Shown piece by piece: positions 8,266 to 16,582 of a stretch of DNA of 64,000 bases (the first letter of the stretch is position 1; each line of letters opens with the position of its first letter). Below the pieces are notes generated by a model that was given only the letters and a program-made list of their open reading frames with translations, searched no databases and was not told where the DNA came from. Source of the stretch: Nonomuraea aurantiaca (GTDB lineage Bacteria > Actinomycetota > Actinomycetes > Streptosporangiales > Streptosporangiaceae); NCBI RefSeq assembly GCF_020215705.1, contig NZ_JAIWNB010000017.1:124001-188000 (forward strand). Reading direction: 5' to 3'. Position numbers and translations under genes: made by a program.

Positions 8266-9420
8266 GTGAGGCATGGGGCGTTCGCCTACACCTGGGACGT
8301 CGTGGGCGACCCCGCGGCGGCCGAGCGCATCGCCGGTCTGGGCGTGAGCACGGTGACCCTGCAGGCCGCCTACCACTCGGTCCGGGCCGTCACGCCGTGG
8401 CACCCGCGCCACCGGATCGTGCAGGCCGACCACGCGGCGGCCTACTTCCGGCTGCGCCCCGAGCGCTGGCGCGGCCGGCTCCGGCCGCACCCGCCGAGCT
8501 GGGCAGTGGCCGACGAGGACCGGTTCGGCACGGCGCTGACCGCGCTGGCCGGGGCGGGGCTGCGGGCGGAGGCCTGGCTGGTGCTCACGCACTCCTCGGT
8601 GCTGGGCCGCCAAGCGCCCGACCTGACGGTCACGAACGCCTACGGCGAGTCCTATCCCTACGCGCTCTGCCCCGCCCAGCCCGACGTCCACGACTACGCG
8701 CTCACTGTCGTGGGCGAGGTGTGCGAGCAGTACGACGTGCCCGCGCTGATGCTGGAGGCGTGCGGCTGGCTGGGCATGGAGCACGCCGGCCACCACGAGA
8801 AGACCTCCGGCGCCGACCTGTCCGCCTGCGGCAAGGCGCTGCTGTCCCTCTGCCTCTGCCCGGCCTGCCGGGCCGGGCTGGCCGGGCGCGGCCTGGACGT
8901 CGAGGAACTGGCGCGTGACGTGCGCGCCGCCGTGGACGGGGAGCTCCAGTGGGGCGTCCCGGCCGGGACGAGCCTGGACGAAGTACTCGGCTCCGAGCGT
9001 GCCCAGGCGGTGTACGGTCACCGCGGGCAGGTCATCGCCGGCCTGGTCCGGGAGGCCGCGGCGCTGGCCGGCGGCCGTGAGCTGCTGCTCATGGCCACCG
9101 ACGACCCGCAGGTCACCGGCCCCGACGTGGGCATCGACCTGGCCTCCTTCGACGCGCCGGCCGACGCGTACGTGCTCAAGTGCTGGGGCCAGGAGGAGGC
9201 GGCCCGGGCCCAGGTGAAGGCCGCGGCGAGCCGTACCGAGGTCCCGATCGTCGCCAACCTGACCGTGCTGGAGGACGGGCACGCCCGGATCCCGGCTCTG
9301 GCCGCCGACCTCGTCGCCGGGGGCGCGCGGCAACTGCGTTACTACCACGCCGGGCTGGGCTCACCGGCCCGCCTGGCCAGTGTGCGGGCGGCGGCTCGCT
9401 TGAAGGAGAGATCATGCTGA
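8266..9420 (+). CDS. Unrecognised protein in sugar-acid operon, possible TIM-barrel hydrolase
   Basis: I do not recognise this 384-residue family. It starts at GTG 8266, three bases after the permease stop, and its end overlaps the next gene by 7 bases. Visible features: an N-terminal 'GAFAYTWDVVGDPAAAERIAGLGVSTV' that looks like a first beta-alpha unit, an acidic/aromatic segment 'LMLEACGWLGMEHAGHHEK' that could hold catalytic residues, a 'CLCPACRAG' cysteine cluster, and 'LLLMATDDPQ'. There is no signal peptide or membrane segment. The overall alternation suggests a TIM barrel like those of glycoside hydrolases; a role in processing the imported sugar is inference from context. Confidence 0.7.
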   Translation: MRHGAFAYTWDVVGDPAAAERIAGLGVSTVTLQAAYHSVRAVTPWHPRHRIVQADHAAAYFRLRPERWRGRLRPHPPSWAVADEDRFGTALTALAGAGLRAEAWLVLTHSSVLGRQAPDLTVTNAYGESYPYALCPAQPDVHDYALTVVGEVCEQYDVPALMLEACGWLGMEHAGHHEKTSGADLSACGKALLSLCLCPACRAGLAGRGLDVEELARDVRAAVDGELQWGVPAGTSLDEVLGSERAQAVYGHRGQVIAGLVREAAALAGGRELLLMATDDPQVTGPDVGIDLASFDAPADAYVLKCWGQEEAARAQVKAAASRTEVPIVANLTVLEDGHARIPALAADLVAGGARQLRYYHAGLGSPARLASVRAAARLKERSC

Positions 9421-10400
9421 ACGGCCTTTATGTGATGGACTTGAACCGCTTCGACGACGTCTACGGCCCGGAGGCCATGGCCGCGCTCGAACGGCACCTG
9501 TCCATCGACTCGCCCCCGCTCACCGCTGACCAGCTCACTCCCGACGTGCTCGGCGGCCTTGAGGTGCTGGTGACCGGATGGGGCGCGCCCAAGCTGGACG
9601 CCGAGTTCCTCGCCGCCGCGCCCAAACTCTCGCTGGTGCTGTACGGCGCGGGCTCCATCCGCTCGATGGTGACCCCGGAGATGTGGGCCAGGGGAGTGCG
9701 GGTCACCACGGCGGCCACGGCCAACGCCGAGCCGGTCGCCGAGTTCGCGCTCTCGCAGATCCTGTACGCGCTCAAGCACGGCTGGCGCTACGTGCTGAAC
9801 GCGCGCGCCGCCGCCGCCCCCGCCCCGCGCGGACCCGAGCTGGGGGCCTACGGCGCGACGGTCGGGCTGGTCTCGCTCGGCGCCACGGGCCGGGCCACGG
9901 CGCGGCTGCTCGCCCACCACAAGCTCGACGTGCAGGCCCACGACCCGTACGCCGACCCGGCGGAGGCCGAGCGGCTCGGGGTGCGCCTCGTCGGCCTCGA
10001 GGAGCTGTTCGCCACCTCCGACGTGGTCAGCCTGCACGCCCCGCTCACCCCCGAGACGAGCGGCATGGTCGGCGCCGGGCTGCTGGAGTCGATGAAGCAC
10101 GACGCCACCCTGATCAACTCGGCGCGCGGCCAGCTGGTCGACGAGGCCGCGCTCGTGGACGTGCTGAGCCGGCGGACCGACCTGTTCGCCGTCCTCGACG
10201 TCACCCACCCGGAACCGCCGGTCGCCGGGTCGCCGCTGTTCACGATGCCGAACATCGTCGTCACCCCGCACGTGGCGGGCAGCCTGGGCCACGAGCGCCG
10301 CCGTCACGGCGAGGCGATGGCCGAGGAGCTCGCCCGCTACGTCGCGGGGGAGCCGCTGCTGTACGAGATCATCGAGTCCGGCCTGGCGAGAAGGGCGTGA
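9414..10400 (+). CDS. D-isomer-specific 2-hydroxyacid dehydrogenase
   Basis: A 328-residue NAD(P)-dependent dehydrogenase starting at ATG 9414 behind AAGGAGAG. The nucleotide-binding segment 'VGLVSLGATGRATARLL' replaces the first glycine of the usual GxGxxG by serine. Catalytic positions are present: Arg in 'INSARGQLVDEAALV' (about 237), Glu in 'DVTHPEPP' (about 265) and His in 'TPHVAG' (about 285). It reversibly oxidises a 2-hydroxy acid. It overlaps both neighbours and is followed at once by a second, divergent member, which suggests consecutive or stereochemically different steps on a sugar acid. Confidence 0.9.
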   Translation: MLNGLYVMDLNRFDDVYGPEAMAALERHLSIDSPPLTADQLTPDVLGGLEVLVTGWGAPKLDAEFLAAAPKLSLVLYGAGSIRSMVTPEMWARGVRVTTAATANAEPVAEFALSQILYALKHGWRYVLNARAAAAPAPRGPELGAYGATVGLVSLGATGRATARLLAHHKLDVQAHDPYADPAEAERLGVRLVGLEELFATSDVVSLHAPLTPETSGMVGAGLLESMKHDATLINSARGQLVDEAALVDVLSRRTDLFAVLDVTHPEPPVAGSPLFTMPNIVVTPHVAGSLGHERRRHGEAMAEELARYVAGEPLLYEIIESGLARRA

Positions 10401-11365
10401 GCGTCACCCTGGTGCTGCTGCCGCCGCACGGTCCGGCCACCGCGGGCTGGCAGGCCCGGCTGGAGCAGGCGGTGCCGGGGCTCGTCGTCCTCCAGCCGGA
10501 GAGCGCGCCGGAGGCGGCACAGGCGCTGGCGGAGGCCGACGCCGCCTACGGCGCGCTGCCCGCGGACCTGCTGGCGCACGCCGGGCGGCTGCGCTGGCTG
10601 CAGGCGCCGCAGGCCGGGCCGCCGCCGGCGTTCTACCATCCGGCCCTGGTCGCGCACCCCGTACAGGTCACCAACATGCGCGACACCTACACCGACCACG
10701 TGGCCGCGCACACGCTGGCGCTCGTGCTCGCGCTGGCCAGGGACCTGCCCAGGTACGCCCGCGAACAGGCCCGCGCGCGCTGGGCGCCCGACTGGGACCC
10801 CGGCGCCGTGCTGCCCCTGGGCGAGGCCACGGCCCTGGTCGTGGGGGTGGGCGCGGTCGGGGCCGAGGTCGGCAGGCTGCTGGCGGCGTTCGGCACCAGG
10901 GTCGTGGGCACGGACGCCCGGCGCGGTGGCCCCGTGCCGGGCTTCGCCGAAGTGCTGCCGCCGGACGCCCTCGACCGGCTGCTTCCCGAGGCGGACCTGG
11001 TCATCCTGACGGTCCCGCAGACCCCCGCCACCGAGGGCCTGCTGGACGCGCGGCGGCTGGCGCTGGCCAAGCGGGGGGCGTACGTGGTCAACGTCGGCCG
11101 CGGGGCCATCGTCCGGCTCGACGACCTGGCCGCCGCGCTGTCCTCGGGCCACCTGGCCGGCGCGGCCCTGGACGTCTTCGAGACCGAGCCGCTCCCCGCC
11201 GACCACCCGCTCTGGCGGCGTCCCGACGTCATCATCACCCCGCACGTCGCGGGCGTGGGACCGCACGCCTCGGAGCGGTGCTTCGCCGTCCTGCTGGAGA
11301 ACGCCCGCCGCTTCGTGGCCGGGCGAGAACTGATCAATGTGGTGGACAAGTCGGAATGGTACTGA
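10397..11365 (+). CDS. Second D-isomer-specific 2-hydroxyacid dehydrogenase
   Basis: A 322-residue paralogue-type enzyme starting at GTG 10397, overlapping the previous stop by 4 bases. It keeps a canonical GVGAVG dinucleotide motif (about residues 149-154), catalytic Arg in 'NVGRGAIV' (about 235), Glu in 'FETEPLP' (about 264) and His in 'ITPHVAG' (about 281). The N-terminal substrate domain differs strongly from that of the upstream enzyme, so the two probably act on different substrates. Reduction of a 2-oxo acid (glyoxylate/hydroxypyruvate-like) is the family reaction. Confidence 0.92.
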   Translation: MSVTLVLLPPHGPATAGWQARLEQAVPGLVVLQPESAPEAAQALAEADAAYGALPADLLAHAGRLRWLQAPQAGPPPAFYHPALVAHPVQVTNMRDTYTDHVAAHTLALVLALARDLPRYAREQARARWAPDWDPGAVLPLGEATALVVGVGAVGAEVGRLLAAFGTRVVGTDARRGGPVPGFAEVLPPDALDRLLPEADLVILTVPQTPATEGLLDARRLALAKRGAYVVNVGRGAIVRLDDLAAALSSGHLAGAALDVFETEPLPADHPLWRRPDVIITPHVAGVGPHASERCFAVLLENARRFVAGRELINVVDKSEWY

Positions 11366-11369
11366 TCAC

Positions 11370-12497
11370 GTGAACCAGATAGCACGCGTCGAGACCTTCA
11401 CCGTGGCCCTGCCCTCGCTGCGCGACTTCGCCGTGGCGGGCGGGTCCGTGGTCCAGAGCGGCCGCCCCGCCATCAGGGTCCTGGTGAAGGTCACGGCCGA
11501 CGACGGCGCCACCGGATGGGGCGAGGCCACCCCGATTCCCTCATGGACGTACGAGACCACCGAATCCATCGTCTCCACCATCGAGGGATACCTTGCCCCG
11601 GCCGCCGTGGGCCGCCCGCTGTGGGACCTCGACGGGCTCTGCCGCGCCTTCGACCGCACCATCAGCAAGGGGTTCTCGATCGGCATGCCGCTGGCGCGCG
11701 CGGCGGTGGACGTGGCCTGCCACGACGCCTACGCCCGCAGCCTGGGCGTGTCCCTCGGCGAGCTGTGGGGCCGGCGCAGACGCGACACCATCGAACTGGC
11801 CTGGATCGTGTCGGGTGAGTCGGCGTCCGAGGCCGCGGACTCGGTGGCCGAGGGCCGCGCGCACGGCTACCGCCACGTCAAGGTCAAGCTCGGCCTGCAC
11901 ACCGAGGACGAGGACGTGGCCATCGTGGCCGCCGTACGGGCCGCCGCCCCCGACGCCGTGCTCTGGGTGGACGCCAACCAGGGCTACACGGCCGCCGCCG
12001 CGCTCCGGGTGGCCAGGCGCCTGACCGATCTGAACGTCTTCGTCTTCGAGCAGCCGCTGCCGTCCAACGACATCGCCGGACTGCGCCGCCTGCGTGACGC
12101 CAGCCCCATCCCAGTGGCCGTGGACGAGAGCCTGCGTCACCCGAGCGACCTGGCGACGTTCGTCCGGCTCGACGCCATCGACGTCGCCGTCGCCAAGGTG
12201 CAGCGCTGCGGCGGGCTGACCCTGGCCCTGCGCCAGTGCCAGCTCGCCGAGGACAGCGGCCTGGCCGTCATGGGCTCCGGCCTCACCGAGTCCGACATCG
12301 GGCTGGCCGCCTCGCTGCACCTGTTCGCCGCGTTCGGCGTGGACACGCCCGTCGACCTCAACGGCCGGCAGTTCATCACCAGCCCGTACGCCACGGACCC
12401 GGTCATCACCGTCGCCGACGGCGTCGCCCACGTGCCCACCGGCCCCGGCCTGGGGATCGGCGTGGACGAGGAGGTGGTCCGCTCGCTCGCCCTCTGA
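11370..12497 (+). CDS. Enolase-superfamily enzyme, MLE subgroup (sugar-acid dehydratase or racemase)
   Basis: A 375-residue mandelate racemase/muconate-lactonising-type protein. It shows the KxK base pair in 'HVKVKLG' (about 171-173), metal ligands Asp in 'VDANQGY' (about 200), Glu in 'FEQPLP' (about 225) and an acidic residue in 'VDESLR' (about 250), and the second-side Lys in 'VAKVQRCGG' (about 274). Such enzymes abstract the proton alpha to a carboxylate, giving dehydration, racemisation or cycloisomerisation. The GTG at 11370 is chosen because conserved sequence starts there; an earlier in-frame ATG lies in the preceding gene. It ends the importer operon. Confidence 0.9.
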   Translation: MNQIARVETFTVALPSLRDFAVAGGSVVQSGRPAIRVLVKVTADDGATGWGEATPIPSWTYETTESIVSTIEGYLAPAAVGRPLWDLDGLCRAFDRTISKGFSIGMPLARAAVDVACHDAYARSLGVSLGELWGRRRRDTIELAWIVSGESASEAADSVAEGRAHGYRHVKVKLGLHTEDEDVAIVAAVRAAAPDAVLWVDANQGYTAAAALRVARRLTDLNVFVFEQPLPSNDIAGLRRLRDASPIPVAVDESLRHPSDLATFVRLDAIDVAVAKVQRCGGLTLALRQCQLAEDSGLAVMGSGLTESDIGLAASLHLFAAFGVDTPVDLNGRQFITSPYATDPVITVADGVAHVPTGPGLGIGVDEEVVRSLAL

Positions 12498-12518
12498 CAG
12501 GCGAGCCTCGCGGCCGGC

Positions 12519-13946
12519 TCAGCCGAGGGGAGCGCCGAACCACTCGGGCAGCCGGCTGAGCAGCTCCTGCTGGTCTTCACCGACCCACGCCACGTGGCCG
12601 TCCGGCCGCAGCAGCGCCGCGGGCACGTCCAGCTCCTCGCTGCCGTCGGCGACGTGGTCGACCCGGTCCGCCCAGCCCGCCACCGAAAGCCGGCCGGTCC
12701 GGTCGAGCAGCAGTCCGCGGCCGCCGCGCATCAGCTCGTAGAGGCGCCCTCCCTTGAGCTCCATGTCCCGCATCCGCCGTCCCAGCAGTTCATGCCCCTG
12801 GCCGAAGTCGTAGCGGATCCCGATCGCCGAGATCTTCTCGATCAGGTACCGGTTCACCTCCTCGAAGTCCATCAATTCCGACATCAGCCGGCGCACCGCC
12901 TGGGGCCCCGGCTCGAGGGAGGTCAGCTCGACCTGCGCGCGGGTGTTGTCCAGCACGGAGGCGGCCACCGGGTGCCGTTCGGTGTGGTAGCTGTCCAGCA
13001 GTCCCTCCGGCGCCCAGCCGTCGACCGCGGCGGCCAGTTTCCAGCCGAGGTTGAAGGCGTCCTGGATGCCGAGGTTGAGTCCCTGCCCGCCCATCGGAGG
13101 ATGGATGTGCGCCGCGTCGCCGGCCAGCAGCACCCGGCCGGTCCGGTAGCGCTCGGCCAGGCGGGTGGCGTCGCCGAAACGGGAGAGCCAGCGCGGCGAG
13201 TGCACGCCGAAGTCGGTGCCGGCGATCGCCCGTACCGCCTGCTTCAGCTCGTCCAGGGCCGGCGGGACCGTACGGTCCTCGGCCACCGCGTCGGCGCGCG
13301 CCACGACGCGGTAGACCCCGTCCCCGAGGGGTACGGCGCCGAACCCCTTGTGGGTCTTGCCGAGTTCGGCCACCAGGGCCGCCAGCTCCTCCGGCGGCAT
13401 GGTCACCTCCGCCTCGCCCAGCAGCCACTCGACCTGGGCCGGCTCGCCGGGAAAGCCGACGCCGAGCGACTTGCGCACCGTGCTGCGGCCGCCGTCGCAG
13501 CCGACGAGGTAGCGCGAGCGCAGCCGCGTGCCGTCGGCCAGCTCGGCGGTCACCCCGTCCTCGTCCTGGCTCAGCCCGGCCAGTTCACAGCCGCGCCGGA
13601 TCTCGGTGCCGAGCTCGATGGCATGCTCGGTCAGCAGGCGCTCGGTGGTGGTCTGCGGGATGGCCAGGGAGTACGGGTGCGCGGTGTCCAGCCGGTCCGG
13701 CGGCGGCTTGATGATGCCGGCGAAGGAACCGCCGACGGGGTACTGATGGCCCAGCGCGAGGAACCGGTCCAGCAGACCGCGCTGGTCCATCACCTCGATG
13801 CTGCGCGTGTGCAGGCCGAGCGCGCGGACAACCCTGGTCGGCTCCGCCTCCTTCTCCAGCACGACCGCGTACACGCCGCGCAGCCGCAACTCGGCGGCCA
13901 GCATCATGCCGACCGGTCCACCGCCGGCAACGATCACGTCAATCAT
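12519..13946 (-). CDS. rox: Rifampin monooxygenase
   Basis: A 475-residue class A flavoprotein monooxygenase that closely resembles the Rox family as I recall it: FAD-binding 'VAGGGPVGMMLAAELRL', 'EKEAEPTRVVRALGLHTRS', the substrate-region 'PYSLAIPQTTTERLLTEHA', and the second FAD motif 'VLLAGDAAHIHPPMGGQGL'. Rox enzymes hydroxylate rifamycins at the naphthyl core, opening the ansa ring and inactivating the drug. The start MIDVIVAGGG at 13946 matches the family; nine upstream in-frame codons do not. A rifamycin-associated element with a promoter lies about 80 bases upstream. It faces the catabolic operon convergently. Confidence 0.88.
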   Translation of the reverse strand: MIDVIVAGGGPVGMMLAAELRLRGVYAVVLEKEAEPTRVVRALGLHTRSIEVMDQRGLLDRFLALGHQYPVGGSFAGIIKPPPDRLDTAHPYSLAIPQTTTERLLTEHAIELGTEIRRGCELAGLSQDEDGVTAELADGTRLRSRYLVGCDGGRSTVRKSLGVGFPGEPAQVEWLLGEAEVTMPPEELAALVAELGKTHKGFGAVPLGDGVYRVVARADAVAEDRTVPPALDELKQAVRAIAGTDFGVHSPRWLSRFGDATRLAERYRTGRVLLAGDAAHIHPPMGGQGLNLGIQDAFNLGWKLAAAVDGWAPEGLLDSYHTERHPVAASVLDNTRAQVELTSLEPGPQAVRRLMSELMDFEEVNRYLIEKISAIGIRYDFGQGHELLGRRMRDMELKGGRLYELMRGGRGLLLDRTGRLSVAGWADRVDHVADGSEELDVPAALLRPDGHVAWVGEDQQELLSRLPEWFGAPLG

Positions 13947-14024
13947 GGAACCCCCCAATCCGGCGGCGCGCACACCCGCACCTCCGCGCGCCTGGCCTCG
14001 GCCGCCGATTCTGCAGCACGACCC

Positions 14025-14043
14025 GGGCCTTGCCGCAAGCCCC
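14025..14043 (-). promoter_or_regulatory. Rifamycin-associated element (RAE) upstream of rox
   Basis: The 19-bp imperfect inverted repeat GGGGCTTGCGGCAAGGCCC (minus-strand reading) has 9-bp arms with one mismatched pair around one central base. As I recall it, this is the RAE sequence found before rifamycin-resistance genes in actinomycetes. It starts 7 bp after the TATAGC box, i.e. at about the transcription start. Confidence 0.85.
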
Positions 14044-14048
14044 CCGGC

Positions 14049-14076
14049 GCGCTATACGTTGAGAGTGGAAGGAGCG
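14049..14076 (-). promoter_or_regulatory. Predicted rox promoter, shared with the glycosyltransferase gene
   Basis: On the minus strand a 28-base stretch runs from CGCTCC to the -10-like TATAGC (14051-14056) and GCGC. It matches the stretch before the RAE at 24997 at most positions (C-CTCC-TT-CACT-T-AAC-TATAGCGC). The -35 region is not consensus. Confidence 0.6.
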
Positions 14077-14261
14077 GGCAACCCCCTTCCCTTCGCTTTT
14101 CGCCGTCCGTCGCGGACGGACAAGCTTCTCCCGAGCGGTGACGGCGCGGGTGGACTCCATGGGAACCGGCTTCTCGTCGGAAGCCTTGATCCGCGCGTCA
14201 GGGGGCGGCGTTCGATTTTTCGACGTGCGGGTCGGTGCGGCCCTCGGCCACCGGGGTGGCG
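14077..14261. other. Non-coding gap upstream of the rox promoter
   Basis: Between the rox promoter and the end of the truncated MFS gene no reading frame has recognisable homology. The missing second half of the MFS gene would be expected here and is absent in all three minus-strand frames, which points to a deletion. Confidence 0.5.
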
Positions 14262-14939
14262 TCAGTGAGGCGGCGTCGGCAGCGCGGCGCGGTGACGCGC
14301 CACGGTGGTGAACACCGAGCTCAGCAGGCGCGGGTAGGGGACGGGCTCGCGCGGTTCGAGGGGCGGGATGACCGCGCGGAGGACGGCGGCGAGCAGCAGT
14401 GTGACCGCGGCGGCGATCACGTAGATCGCCCGCCAGCCGAGGAGGTCGGCGACGACACCGCTGATCGTGCGGGAGAGCAGGATGCCGATCAACGAGCCTG
14501 AGGCGACCGCGCCGACCACCCGCCCGCGCCGCTCGGGCTCGGCGAGCTCGCTGGCCAGCGGGGTCAGCAGCTGCGCGCCGACGGTCGTCAGCCCGACCCC
14601 GCCGAGCGCCGCCAGGAGCACCGGGAACCTCGGGGCCGAAGCGGCGCCCAGGAGCATCGCGGCGGACAGGACCCCGATGAGGGGGATGAGCCGGCGCCGG
14701 TCGAGCACGTCGCCGAGCGGCACGATGAGGAAGATCCCGAGCGCGTATCCGACCTGGGTGACGGTCACCAGCGTCGCGGCGCTCGCAGACGAGACGCCCA
14801 GGGACGCGGCGATGACCTCGATCAGCGGCTGGGCCCAGTAGAGATTACCGACGGCCATCCCGGCGGCGATCGCGAAGACGAGGGTACGCGCCGGGGTCAT
14901 CCGACGGCCGGACACAGCGGGCATGCTCGGCCCTTTCAT
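14262..14939 (-). pseudogene. MFS transporter, N-terminal half only
   Basis: A 225-residue product with about six membrane segments instead of twelve. It begins like a complete drug/sugar MFS exporter ('AIAAGMAVGNLYWAQPLIEVIAASLG', loop 2-3 motif 'PLGDVLDRRRLIPLIG') and runs through the central cytoplasmic loop ('EPREPVPYPRLLSSVFTTVARHRAAL'), then ends after six unrelated residues. AGGAAAGGA before the ATG shows translation could still start. A full transporter needs both six-helix bundles, so this is most likely a deletion remnant; assembly with another half-transporter is less likely. Confidence 0.75.
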
Positions 14940-15300
14940 GCGGGATCCTTTCCTGTACGAGGTGGCGTGGCACCAACGCGCCGCCGGTTCTGGCGAGCTC
15001 GCGCTGTCGCGGGTCGCGGGAAGCCCTGGCGAGATGTGTCAATTCTGTCGTTGCCTTTGACCATGCAAGGGGAAACAGCCGCGACGTGGGAGTCCCCGCT
15101 GTGAGGGGTACTGGCATGAACCCCCGGCCAAGGGCGGCGCCACCCCGTCAGGGGTGCCGGCTGAGTTCGTTCAGGCTCGGTTTCGCGACCGGCGTCTCGG
15201 TCGGCATCGCGGTTATGCTCGATCTCGCGGAACCGGACGTATCGCCGCATGGCTCCCGAAAAGGGACCGTCGGACTTGCGACAGGGATGAGGTGGGTCGG
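14940..15300. other. Intergenic region between MFS remnant and DUF3500 gene
   Basis: A 361-base divergent gap. I see no gene with homology on either strand. Around 15040-15085 it is less GC-rich and holds TTGC...GCAA half-sites (about 15053-15069), a possible regulator site. A TATGCT sequence near 15214 could be a -10 box for the plus-strand gene, but no convincing -35 accompanies it. Confidence 0.35.
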
Positions 15301-16479
15301 GTGGGTGAGAAGGTCACGGACAGTGAGGGAGCGGCGGGTCCGGGAGACGCCGAGCGGATGCTCGTGAGCGACATGGTCCACATCGCGACCGAGTTCCTCG
15401 ACTCGCTCCCGGAGAAACTGTACTCCCGAGCGGTGCAGCTGCCTTTCGGCGACCCGGCCGTCGAAGCCGAGCGGGTCCGCTGGTTCTACACTCCCACCGA
15501 CCACGGCGGGGTGCCGATCGGCGAACTCTCACCCCGGCAGCAGGGCCTCGCCATGCGGCTCCTGGCCAGCGGCCTGACGCGCCCGGCGTACGCCACCGCC
15601 TGCGTCATCATGGGTCTGGAGAACGTTCTCGACGAGCTGGAGGGGTGGAGCGCCGATTGGGGCCGGGAGCGTACCCGCGATCCGGGGCTGTACTGGGTAC
15701 GCGTCTTCGGACGTCCCGGTGACCCCCTGTGGGGGTGGCGGGTCGGCGGCCACCATCTGTCGGTGAACCTCCTGATCCACGACGGAGAGATCGCGGCGAC
15801 GACCCCGTCGTTCCTGGGCGCCAACCCTGCGGCATCGCCGCTGCTCGCCGGGACGCTGCGCCCGCTCGGCGGGGCCGAGGACCTCGCTCGCTCCGTGATG
15901 GGCTCGCTCCGGACGCCGGAGCAGGCGCGGGCGCTGCTGCATCCCCGCGCGATCTCCGACATCGTCTCGGGCAACCGCGCCCGCGTACGCCCCGGCGACC
16001 GCATGATGCACCTGCAGGATCTGTTCCGCGGACCGCTTCCCACGCCGCGGCTGTCCGCGCAGGCCGACCGGCACGACGAAGCCGCCGAGCGCGCCTCCGG
16101 CTACACGGAGCAGGACCACGAGACGATGGCGCTCACCCTCGAGCCCCAAGGGGTCCCCGCCCACGAGATGACGGTGGAGCAGCGTGGGCTGCTCCGCGAG
16201 TTGCTGGCGGCGTACACCGACCGCTCTCCGACGCCGGTCGCCGACGCCTACCGCCGCCACTATCTCGTCGAGCACAACCTCGACCGCGTACATTTCGCCT
16301 GGGCCGGCAGTGTGTCGCCGGGGGAGCCCCACTACTACCGGCTCACCGGACCGCGCCTTCTCGTCGAGTACGACAACACCCAGCGCGCCGCCGACCACGC
16401 GCACTCCGTATGGCGGGACCCGGACGGGGACTTCGGGATGGACCTGCTCGCATCACACCGGACCGAGATCCCGCACTGA
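15301..16479 (+). CDS. DUF3500 domain-containing protein
   Basis: A 392-residue soluble protein with the DUF3500 pattern: 'RVRWFYTPTDHGGVPIGELSPRQQGLAMRLL', 'GLYWVRVFGRPGDPLWGWRVGGHHLSVNL', 'FLGANPAASPLLAGTLRPLGGAEDLARSV', and a C-terminal 'HFAWAGSVSPGEPHYYRLTGPRLLVEYDNTQ'. The function of the family is unknown; its HHLS and HSVWRD segments suggest a metal site. The GTG at 15301 follows a GAGG motif; an ATG at 15358 is a possible alternative, and an earlier ATG at 15154 would add basic non-family sequence. It stands alone. Confidence 0.8.
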   Translation: MGEKVTDSEGAAGPGDAERMLVSDMVHIATEFLDSLPEKLYSRAVQLPFGDPAVEAERVRWFYTPTDHGGVPIGELSPRQQGLAMRLLASGLTRPAYATACVIMGLENVLDELEGWSADWGRERTRDPGLYWVRVFGRPGDPLWGWRVGGHHLSVNLLIHDGEIAATTPSFLGANPAASPLLAGTLRPLGGAEDLARSVMGSLRTPEQARALLHPRAISDIVSGNRARVRPGDRMMHLQDLFRGPLPTPRLSAQADRHDEAAERASGYTEQDHETMALTLEPQGVPAHEMTVEQRGLLRELLAAYTDRSPTPVADAYRRHYLVEHNLDRVHFAWAGSVSPGEPHYYRLTGPRLLVEYDNTQRAADHAHSVWRDPDGDFGMDLLASHRTEIPH

Positions 16480-16512
16480 CCAGTAGCTCAGCACGCCGAC
16501 CGGCAGGCCTCG

Positions 16513-16536
16513 GCCGCCATCGTCATCATCGGCGGC
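16513..16536. terminator. Possible bidirectional terminator hairpin
   Basis: GCCGCC (16513-16518) and GGCGGC (16531-16536) can pair between the convergent DUF3500 and VOC genes. The stem is only 6 bp with a 12-base loop and no T-run, so this is a weak call. Confidence 0.3.
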
Positions 16537-16582
16537 GTCGAGAGCTGGGCGGCGGGCGATGCGCCACCCCGCCGGATGTCGC

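Noticed and set aside
13798..14268. Plus-strand frame across the rox promoter and RAE
   Set aside because: It overlaps the rox 5' end and regulatory DNA, and the translation has no protein-family features.
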